Positions 47,362 through 57,131 of a stretch of DNA of 64,000 nt are shown here, piece by piece. Positions within the stretch are counted from its first letter, which is position 1; the number at the start of each line of letters is the position of its first letter. Location of the stretch: NCBI GenBank assembly GCA_963920665.1, contig OY987264.1, positions 27,818,906 to 27,882,905 on the forward strand. Reading direction: 5' to 3'. The position numbers and the translations under genes are program-made. The stretch comes from Straminergon stramineum. Taxonomy: Eukaryota > Streptophyta > Bryopsida > Hypnales > Calliergonaceae. The notes beneath the pieces are model-generated. The model ran no database searches, was not told where the DNA came from, and was given only the letters and a program-made list of their open reading frames with translations.

Positions 47362-48289
47362 TTAACCCCTCAAGGACCAACGCCTTATTTTTGCCAAAAA
47401 AACAATCAGAACTTCCATTTTTAGAGCAAAGAGTAAAAAAATTTTTAATTGTATTTTTGCACATCTAACCGTAGGATCTGACACCTAACTAGTGTGAAAA
47501 TGCGTGGAAACAATTTCAGAAATTTTGACCGCATAGATTGCAAGATATCTGCGTTTGAAATGAAGAAAACAAGTTTTTCCACACATTGTGGGACTAGGTT
47601 ATTTGACTTTAAACCTTCTTAACTTTAATTTTTTGCACTATAGAGTTTTCAGCTTTAAATCTTTGTGGAGGAGAATTGAGTTGAGAGACTAGGAAAAAAA
47701 AGAAAATACAAAAAAATTTAATTTTTATTCTTTAAAAAATTATTAAGTAGAAGTAGGTACAAGATAGAAGAAAAATCTAAATTATTAATATCTCTAAGGT
47801 GGAATTAAAATGCACTAATCCGAATGGTGAGATTGTTTTAGAAAGCAAATGAAACCATACAGACTTTTTTTTTTTAAATTGTAAAAATTGTATTCAGAAA
47901 TGAATCCTACAAGTTATTTTTTCATGAAGATGCTCTAATTGCCCAAAAAACAAGATTGTCTATAACTTTCTCATAACAAATCCAAATGGAATGAATCAAA
48001 GCTTTTTGTGTAGACAAAAATAGAATCTATAATGGAAAAAAAGAAAAAAGAAAAAAATTCAAATGTTTGAAACTTTCTTTTGTTGCCCCCTCTCCCCTAT
48101 TTTGAATTTATTTGGGCATAACTTTTGTTCCTGGGCACCAAATAAAAAAAAAACTATATTCCCACGAAGCTAATTAGTTTTTCTATCTTCATAAAAAGTT
48201 TCAAAAAATTAGGAAAAAAATTGTGACCGTAGGTACTTGCCCAAAATCTCATTTGTCCCCTAAAGGGACAATGGTCCTTCAAGGGTTAA
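47362..48289 (+). mobile_element. TTAA element, class L2 (928 bp)
   Basis: Edges TTAACCCCTCAAGGACC and TGGTCCTTCAAGGGTTAA. It is the inverse of 35546-36473 with identical length, and also collinear with the split element at 38077. The block CATCTAACCGTAGGATCT near its left end recurs in several classes. Noncoding. Confidence 0.75.
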
Positions 48290-49795
48290 GAACACAATTA
48301 AAAAGAAAAAAGTGCATTGAAGGAAGTGTGATCCATTTTGGAAACTCTCTACACTATTCATGACAATTCTATTGAACGATTGTAAATGCCCACTCACAAT
48401 TTGAGCCTCCTACCTTACAATGAATTTTGAGAAGCTATAACTCTTGCAAACGGAGCTCAAATTCAATAAATTAAAGTTGTTGGAAAAAATGCATCTACTT
48501 GTCTAGTTTGTGTGGTAATATTTCATATCAATCTAGTATGTATTGAATTTGTAGGAATCATTTTAAGTATATGGGGTTCAATTTTAGTTCACCAATCTAA
48601 GTTTTGACTTGCATAAGAAGTTATACAAAGGGAGGCATCAATCTATGTCTTGATCAATTATAACAATATAGTAATCAGAAAATTGAAATGATCATCCATA
48701 TGTGGATTTGCAATAAGTGCAAGAGTAGAAATGAATTAGGAGTTTTATCTTCGTATAAATGTACAATAATAACATATTGCAAGTTTTGTAGAGTAGTTGC
48801 TTTGCTACAATCACAAAAATTGAACATATCAAAGAGAAAGCAACACATGCGAGGGAGTCTATCCAATTAGATTTGTCACAAGAAATAATATTTTTAATGA
48901 AGTTGGAGTTCTCCGGAGGCCAAGTTTTTTGTCCTGGGGTGAGATTGCCCAAGAAACTTGAGCTCCGGAGAAGTTCCCATATAAAAAGTGTCCCCACATA
49001 GGTAACCAAGTCATTTTTTCATCCATGCTTGAGACCCTCTACCAGACAAGTCCTAGCCATAGTGTAAACCCAATCCGATGAAGAATGAAATTTGCTCCAA
49101 TCACATTGCTCTATTTCTCTACAATTCTTAACGAGTGCACTTCTCCACTACCATGAAACTAGTAGCCCTCATGTAATTGCAAAACATTTTTTTGGACACA
49201 AATGAAAAAGAATTCCTTGGCAAGGAAAGAGTAAGGTATATATACCTATTGTGGACCCTTTGATCATTGTATATTTTAGATTGATTGGTTTCACAATTTA
49301 TTTGTTGTAATAGAACAACAAATTCAAGAGTTTTTCACACGCATTTTGGTCAACTCATTTTTCAGTAAAAACATACACATTATTGGTGGTCAAAGAAAAA
49401 GCATATAGCTTTCCATGGTTGTCTCTAAGGGGACTTTTCTTGTCCTTTTGGATTCTCTTGTGGTTCTTTATACTCCCTTGCATGGTTTCAATAATAACCA
49501 AAAGTGTCCCAAAAGTCCCTTCAAACCCTACAAATAATGAAGGAACCTTTGTCTATGTGTCTAAAATGCATTGGGGTGTTCTTGGAAGTTATAAAAGATG
49601 TCTATTCAATCCACCCATTTCAACTCCAATTCAATTCCTTCTACACTTTAATGATGCAATCTCGAACAATCCTTTTGTAGTTTGGATTGTGGGCTTTGCA
49701 TTGGGCCAATTTTTTTAACAGTCACCGAAACAGAATGAGGTCTTCCTCCATTTAGAAATTCTAGTATTGTCTATATTTCTGCTCATGGATTGAGG
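48290..49795. other. Intergenic, small inverted repeat near 48904-48974
   Basis: GTTCTCCGGAGGCCAAG and CTTGAGCTCCGGAGAAG are imperfect inverted copies about 30 bases apart. No gene recognised. Confidence 0.35.
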
Positions 49796-50627
49796 GGTGA
49801 TTGCAAGAAACACCTATCCTATTTTATGTCACACATTCAATATAGAAGTTGCTTTGTACCACAAGTATTGCAAAAATAATTGAATGAAATTTAGAAGCAA
49901 GCTTCCTGTAGCAATAGAAAATGCACTTGAATTCTTTCAATTTTTCCTAAATTAATTCAATTGGTGAGATAGAATTTCCAATATTTGTCACATATATGAT
50001 TTTGGTGGTTTTTAGTACTATCATGTACTTTTTGGGAAGAGTTATGTTGTCAAATTCAATAGGCTAGCTCTTCTAATAGAAATATGCCTTCTCAAGAGAG
50101 GGATTTCCAAAAACATGTTCTAAGTGTGTTTTGCATTGGCCTAAAGTGAGCTATGATCAAGTTGAATTTATGTTGAATTTAAAATGGTATTTTAGTTCTA
50201 GCTTTGATCTTCCTTCTTTTCTCTTAGTGGGCAACAATGGCCACTTTTAAAATAAACTTTTCAAGTGCATTTTTTACTTTTTCAAATAGAAATGGGGAAG
50301 CTTGATTTTCTAGTGTAAATTATAGCTTGTGGCTCAAAAGAGTATTTCAGGGTACACATAAAGGCTTGATAGTATTAGTAGGGGATTGTAGTGCTTCTAA
50401 TTTGCCAATGTAAATTGTTTTTATGGCAAATTAAGCATTGCCATCCATCCTTGCCATCCAATGATGAGCATCACATGTTGGAATAGTAGACCTAAATTCT
50501 AATTAAACCATCTAGATTTCATGTTCTATGCCTCTAATAGTATTGAAGGTGACTCCTAGTACAAAAAGTACTAAAAGGTTGAAAATAAAAAACGCAATAA
50601 ATAATACAAGTGTTTCTTGCAATCACC
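49796..50627. mobile_element. TIR element with GGTGATTGCAAGAAACACC ends (832 bp)
   Basis: Ends GGTGATTGCAAGAAACACC and ACAAGTGTTTCTTGCAATC plus ACC are inverted copies. Same family as 21559-22362. The interior lacks ORFs. Confidence 0.65.
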
Positions 50628-52323
50628 TAGGGGATGCTCTAGAAATTAGCAATGAGAGTAAATTCAATATATCAATGTAGAAGTTTATGATTCAACGGCA
50701 ATGTTTGGAAGTTTTTAGAGTTACCCTAGTAATTTGCCTCCTATAGTTGTAGAAGCCATTTTTTTCCAAGAGCATTGGTTGCATCTTCTTCTTATTAAAA
50801 TCTTTTGGTTGATTTTCTCTAGTATCAAATCTCACCAGTCACTTTCCTTCAACTTCAAATTTGTAAAGGTTACAATCCTCTTCTTTCAAAGACATGGCAG
50901 TTTTGAAACTAAAATATATGTTTTATTACATCGAGTAAACATGGATGACGGAGTAGGGACTAGCCTCCATAACCAATCCTAAAGCGATATCCACCTTGTC
51001 CAAGAACATACACTCTTAGCAACTGAGGTATTAGAAATGGCAAGCACTCATTTAAAATCTAACAATTTCATAAAAGTGGTGGCTAGATATGTTCCTTTTC
51101 TTTTTGCACATTGGTTGGTTGCCAATCCTACCAATTTTTTGTCCAATTCTGGATCCTCCATTTTCACACTCCAATTAGTTATTTTCCCAAAGGCACCAAC
51201 TAACTATAAACTAAATGGCACTTCTCCCTAAAAACTATTGAATGGTGGAAGAGGAACCTTCTAGATTCTATTTGTAGTGATGTTTTGTTGAGTTGTCATT
51301 TTTGGAAATGACATTGCATTACTATTTTGAATAGAATCTCCAAGCATTTGACAAGCAAGGCTATATTATGAAGGCTATATGACCTATACAAAATATAGTT
51401 TCTATGAAACATTTATGTCTATCTTGTATGAATTTCTCAAAGCTTATCATAAGTCTTCATTCTATTAAATTGTTCGATGTACTAATTGATTTATTAAAAA
51501 CCCTTATAGAGCTAGTGCACACCATGATGAACATTGGTGAGGACCATCATATAGTACATAGTAACCATATATAGTTACAATAGTATATTATTACAAATAC
51601 TATTGGTCTAAATAGGCTGTCTAATTCAATTGATTAGAATAAGAACTCTTCGTACTATTAAGTAAAGTAAAATAAGAGAGCATTGTCAAATTTGGAGTAT
51701 TGTACACATTCTCTAAGCAAATGGATGTGATCCATTTAAATTTGGCATCATCATTATGAGGATGAATGAAGATAGGGGGAAAGTCTTAACATTTTCTTGA
51801 GAGTAGTACACTTTGATGGGGACTCTGGCCTTAGAGGTTTCTTTGATGGTCCACTCTTTTCCTAATGTTTTTTGATATATTCTCTAATTATTTCATCTAG
51901 AAAAAGTTCAAAGTAGAAAGATGTCACATTTGAATGAATGTATATATGTTTGATTGAATACTTGGAGTCTTCTCTATAATCTAAATACTTATTAATGTAA
52001 ATAGTTTTATCATTCTTGTTAGGATCCCATGGTACATTACTTTGGGAAATTTAAAATATAGTCCATGTCCTTCACGCAACTCATTAACCCTAGAACGATG
52101 TTGAGGACTGAAATTGTTAGATGAATGACAAAGGATATCTCTATAGTAGACAAATAAACAATACTTCATATATTGTTTTTATGGTGGGAGGTGGGGGCAT
52201 GTAGAGTCTTCTTAGGCATGAATTAGCCCTCATTGAAGGCCTTTTTTTTCACAAGTAAAGAGATTCAATTATAGCAAAAACCAAGAACACCCCCATGTCA
52301 TTCCAAGGTTAACTTAATTCCTA
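50628..52323. other. AT-rich intergenic, nothing recognised
   Basis: Short frames only, with no paired repeats. Confidence 0.35.
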
Positions 52324-52528
52324 CACTATAAGAGAAAGGGGTGTTATAAGTATAGTCCTAGACATATAGTCGTATAAATAATGACCTAAAAAGGGTGTTT
52401 TCAATAAAAATTTACTAAACACACATGTATTTCTAGTAAATTTTTACTAAAAACACCCCTTTAGGGTCGTTATTTAAAGGATTATATGTCTAGGACTATA
52501 CTTAAAACATCCCTTCTTTCTTGTAGTG
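52324..52528. mobile_element. CACTA-type MITE, 205 bp, target duplication CTA
   Basis: The ends CACTATAAGAGAAAGGGGTG and CCCTTCTTTCTTGTAGTG are inverted copies. The CACTACAAGAAA form is the classic plant CACTA (En/Spm) terminus. Long arms (AGTATAGTCCTAGACATATA and its inverse) make it almost wholly palindromic. CTA flanks both sides (52321-52323, 52529-52531), matching the 3-bp duplication of the superfamily. Confidence 0.85.
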
Positions 52529-54227
52529 CTAAATGACAAGTTGGCCAAATGGGATTTGGGCAAGTTCCTGTGAAGTCAATTTTGAATGTCTATTTTTTCA
52601 ATTTTGATACAACATGTTGATATGTACTTGCTTCACATGAATAATTTTTCTTCTCTAATTAGAATCTTGGGTCAAAAGTTATTTAATTCAAAAAATGGGC
52701 AAGGTAGTCTACTTGTACTAAATTCTTCTTCAACTTTTGAAATTTGGCAAGTACCTAATTAACATAATATGGTATACAATTTACTAATAAAGACAAAAGA
52801 AATGAAAAATCTCACTCTAAGAAGAGTCAAACTTTGCCAACCATGTTTGATAAGGGCAAAATTTTGTATGTAGTTTTCTTTTAACTTCAAATGCAAAAAC
52901 CTTGTAATCAATGGTGTTAGAGTTTTCAAATTTTTTCCACACAATTCCAAGGTAGTCCAATAAAGATTTGTGCTTTTAATTGAATTTCAAAAATTTCAAA
53001 TTGCCTTACAAACTAGACTTGATCAAATTCTTTTCATTGGTTGGATTCAAATTCAAAAAGAATTTTTCATAGCTGAAAATATGACCTACAATAAGGAGCT
53101 AGAGTTGGCCAAATACATCCTAGGTGATTTGTGATGTTTATAATGCATGAAAAAATAATCAAGACTCCCATGGCAATAAAATTTAATGCATGCTAACAAG
53201 AAAGAATATGTAAACCACACAAAAATAATATTTGAGCTCTTTTGGAGTTCTAGAGTTGACCCAAGTAGGATGTTGAAGACTAAATCAATACAAGTGGAAA
53301 GGGTGATTTTTGGACACCAATGAATAGTGCTCCAATGTGGTGCCTAAAGCCAATATTGGCACTAGGTTGGTGCCAATGTAGGCCTTAGGCATCATACTAT
53401 GAAGCTATACATTGATGCCCAAATACCACCCTTCTACTATTGTAGAAAATTGTGAAAATGATGGATACACCTAATCATCTAAAATTGTGACTTCTTCGGA
53501 AAGCCATCCCATCTAAATCTTTGCCTAAAATGAACAACCTCCATACATGAGAACCTAGGGTTGATTTAGTGTACACCTATTTTTTGCAATTTGAAAATTC
53601 ATACCATAGCTTCCTAGCAACATGGGCAACTTTTTGCCTAATAATTAATTAATGTGAAAAATGCAATTATACAAACTAAAAATAAATACATAAAAATTGG
53701 AAAATTTTAAGATATAATTAAAATAAGTTAGGCATTCATCCAAATTGTTCTTTTAATTTTGGGTTGGTTGCTTCTACTTTCATTCAAGGCAACCACATTT
53801 ACCTAAATTTTTGTCTTGACCTCTAAACCCCAAACTCTCTACCTTGTGTGTCAAGGTTTCGTTAAGTGTTAGGATTTATTGTGTGTGAGGGATATATTTT
53901 ATTTATAATAGATTATGCTTTTATACAATCGAAATGGCAAGGCAAAAAACTCTACAATGACAAGGAGACGCAAGATTATGTGGAGCAAATTGAATTTCTA
54001 TAAAATAAGAAATCTTTTAATACATATAATTTTCTTGGTCAAGACTAGGTCAATAATTTCCCAAAAATTTAGGCACCTTCTTAAATTTTTTACTAAGTTG
54101 TTAAAAAGCTATGATTATTCGTATGGAGTCCCAAAAATGCATTCTAAAGAAATCTAAAATCCCATTATGAAAGCTCTAACAATTCAATAATGAAACTATG
54201 CTCAAACACTTACTCGGATGTAGTTAG
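52529..54227. other. AT-rich intergenic, nothing recognised
   Basis: No gene or paired repeat was identified. Confidence 0.35.
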
Positions 54228-54273
54228 CACTAGAAGAAATCACCATTCAATTGAATGTTGATTTCTTCTAGTG
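54228..54273. mobile_element. 46-bp CACTA-ended hairpin, target duplication TAG
   Basis: CACTAGAAGAAATCA and TGATTTCTTCTAGTG are perfect inverted ends around the short, itself palindromic core CATTCAATTGAATG. TAG abuts both ends (54225-54227, 54274-54276). Confidence 0.65.
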
Positions 54274-54412
54274 TAGGCATTATTGCCTTAAGGCCGCATC
54301 CGTTCACCAAGGTTAAAGAGCTTTGGGTTTCCCGCCACCCTGAGAAAAAATGAAAAGAAAATGTAATATTTGTGCTCCATCTTCACAAATAAATTCCTCC
54401 ACCCCCAATTAT

Positions 54413-54999
54413 TTAACCCCTAAGCTCTCTAACATCCACTATTTGGACAATGAATAGATTGAAACTCAAGTTTCATCCTCATTATTGCTTGGATGAAAGT
54501 CATCCTAATTTGTGGAGATATTATATCAAGTTGTTGTCCTATCTAATGGTTGGATTTGTTGTTACTGGAGTATATATTTTTCTACAATTATAAATGTGGA
54601 AGTATGTCAAGTGGTTGACTAGGCCAAAATTGCATTGACTCTAATCAGTCAAAATTGGATTTGCGAAAATGAGGTTACATAATTTAAGAACACAAAAATT
54701 TGAAAAAATCAAAATGTTAGGAGAACCTCATTTTGAATCCATTCCAACAAATTTTACTCAGAAAATGATAACATTTTGCTTGTAATCAAATTTCGAAGGA
54801 ATTTTGAATTATTTTTTTCAAAATTTATAAAAAAGAATTGGTGATAGCATTGGTGAATCTAACTGTACAAATGTAATCTCAATCTTGCAGTCTACAATTG
54901 TGAATTTTTTCGTATACCAATTCCTAAAGATTCTTCCAAATAACACTCTATAATGATTTTTCTAGAATTGTCAATTCTAGAGAAGACTCTAGACGTATA
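54413..54999 (+). mobile_element. TTAA element, class M, second copy with lost right end
   Basis: Starts TTAACCCCTAAGCTCTC and is collinear with 7666-8243 throughout (ACAATGAATAGATTGAAAC, then GGTTGGATTTG). The right terminus (expected GGGGTTAA) is replaced by CTCTAGACGTATAGTGAG. Confidence 0.65.
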
Positions 55000-55041
55000 G
55001 TGAGAGGCCTCCCCCCAAAGGCCTCCCACTACATTAAACAT

Positions 55042-56156
55042 TGTCGCGCCCCTTAGTGACACTTATCACCTTAAGCTCACTTTCCAAACACTTAATACCT
55101 CAATGCCACCAAGGTTCACGCTCTCCTAACACTGCACATGCCACGCACCCACAATGTTAGGTTCCAACTCAAGTCACGGGGTTCCCCATTCCTCCGTGAC
55201 TCCCAATCTTTTCCTTCCAATACTTAACTCCCACAAGATACCAGGCATGTCATTTGATGACATGGGGTGGAACTTCCATTGATGTCCAAGCACTCGGTGA
55301 GGCACTACTCCCACCGGTGCTAACCGCCCTTGAATGGGACCCAACTCCCCACTAGGTCCAACCCAACTCATTTCGGGACTCACCAAACGGGACTCACCAA
55401 ACGGGACTCACCAAACGGGACTCACACCATGGCCTAGTGTGGAGTGGGACACCACCCAACCGGTATTAAGGAGTGTACAAGCACTCCATGGTAACACACA
55501 AGTGGTGGTGAGGCTCCAACACTAATTTCACCACCCGGGGCCACGTAGGCTCACCATGGTACCATCCGGGAGTGAGGAGGGAGACCACCCCTCCTCATAG
55601 TACTCTCTGCGGGATTCGGCAGCCCCCCCTCTTGTATGTCAAGGGGGACTCCCAAACACCCTTTGGTTTTGGAAGACCACCCCCTTTCTCCTGATTCGCA
55701 CTAGTTTGGGACTCCTGAACTTCCACCCGGCATAACTTTGCGGTTCGGGATCCAAATCGCACATGCGACCTCATTTTCGACATTTACGCGACGCGTAGAT
55801 GCCGATGGACTACTCACTTGCTCCATTCGGACAAGTACTCGCAAAGTTATTGCCCTCCAAAGATTCGGGACACTCCCGGCGCGACCAAGGCACTCCCAAC
55901 TTTGAACGCCCATAACTTTTGACTCGCAAGTCCAAATCATGCGTTCTTTGGACGGCTAGAAGCGTCTTTTCAAGACCTTTCCAAGCATGTATCACACGCC
56001 CCCAAATTCGTCTGGATCAGAGCGCTACATCGCTCTAATCGCTCGGGACTCCTAGTCCCCCTCACCTCATTTCTTGCAAGGCTTGGGGAGTCACCCGCAA
56101 TGTCCCCCTTGCTCACCAAGGTGGCACGGGCATGCCTTGTGATGAGGGTCGTGACA
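55042..56156. mobile_element. Probable solo LTR, 1.1 kb
   Basis: Starts TGTCGCGCCCC and ends GGGTCGTGACA, matching the TG...CA ends and the TGTCACGCCCC-like/CGTGACA termini of many plant Ty3/gypsy LTRs. It is sharply GC-richer than its flanks. No internal domain follows and no second LTR is present, so a solo LTR is likely. The flanking bases do not form an exact 5-bp duplication. Near its end it contains one arm of the CACGCCCC palindrome (55960-56002). Confidence 0.5.
55374..55425. repeat. Minisatellite (CACCAAACGGGACT)n, three full units
   Basis: Three exact 14-bp units at 55381-55422 with partial units on both sides, inside the putative LTR. Confidence 0.9.
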
Positions 56157-56255
56157 AATACTGAGCAGCCAAGTTAAAATCGTGCCATAATTGTAAAAGA
56201 TAAATCTTACAATGCAATGCCATTCTATCAGATAATGGAAGTATATTTCTTTAGG

Positions 56256-56315
56256 AGGTTGGTAGCTCAGTGCTTAACGTTGAACGTCAAGCTTAGGTTA
56301 TGTTTCGAGGTTAAC
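56256..56315 (+). ncRNA. tRNA-like SINE head, cut by a TTAA element
   Basis: TAGCTCAGTGCTTA (56263-56276) fits a pol III box A. About 27 bases beyond its end, TTTCGAGGTTAA (56303-56314) resembles box B (GGTTCGANTCC). The TTAA element starting at 56311 interrupts this box. No complete tRNA fold is possible, so it is a SINE or tRNA relic. Confidence 0.35.
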
Positions 56316-57131
56316 CCCTAACTACCTCATTGATCATACTTGGTAGACTTGAAATTTCAAGCTGATTTTGGGATGGCAATTAAATTCTTGTGACCGCTTT
56401 GAAATTTTTTATAGGCAGTTTCAAAGGTTAACTACTGGAAAAAAAATTTCACAAAAAAGGTAAATACTAGATTTTTGAGAGGTCCTTAAAGGCATATATT
56501 TATCTTAGTGGAAGAATAAAGCTTGCAAATTTTACTTGATTTCTTGGCTTTAAGCAAAGCTTCCAATTTCACTTGATTTGAGATCTAAAAAATTGTACTT
56601 ATCCATTTGCTTTGAAAATGGTCCCAATGGAAAGAATAAAGTCTTTTTATGATATTCACCATTGAAAATTTAAACATGCAAATGTTGATTTGGAGTTAGT
56701 TAATTTCAATTTCTACTTATTAAAAAAAATTGCATTTCAACAATTGCAAGGTGGATTGTGTAATGAGTTTGATAGCTCTTCATTTGAATTTAAGGTTTTT
56801 GGAAGTGCATTTTAGTGTGCTAACACAATTTTTAGATGGTCATGTCACTTCCAATCCCAAAAAAATCTTATATGCAAATTTCTAAAACATTGTGGGGGAG
56901 GGGTGGCGTACTAAAAATAGAAAATGTTTATTTCTCTTGTTATAATCTCACAACTTCTATGCAATTTTCCTCTCTAAATTGGTACACAAACTAATAAGTA
57001 AGCTCTTTAGACATCCATACGGTTAGATTTTGAAAAAAACAACATTTTCTTGGGTTGGGGATAACTATAAGCCTATGCTCTTTTTTCATAGTCAAAACAT
57101 ACTTGGAAAGGCTTAGGCACTTAGGGGTTAA
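56311..57131. mobile_element. TTAA element, 821 bp
   Basis: Edges TTAACCCCTAACTACC and GGCACTTAGGGGTTAA. The interior is mostly distinct but contains the CATCCATACGGTTAGAT block, also seen inverted in class L2. Noncoding. Confidence 0.65.

Noticed and set aside
5375..57131. CCCTAAA motifs, the plant telomere unit
   Set aside because: They occur once per transposon end within TTAACCCCTAAA and never in tandem, so they are TIR sequence and not interstitial telomeres.
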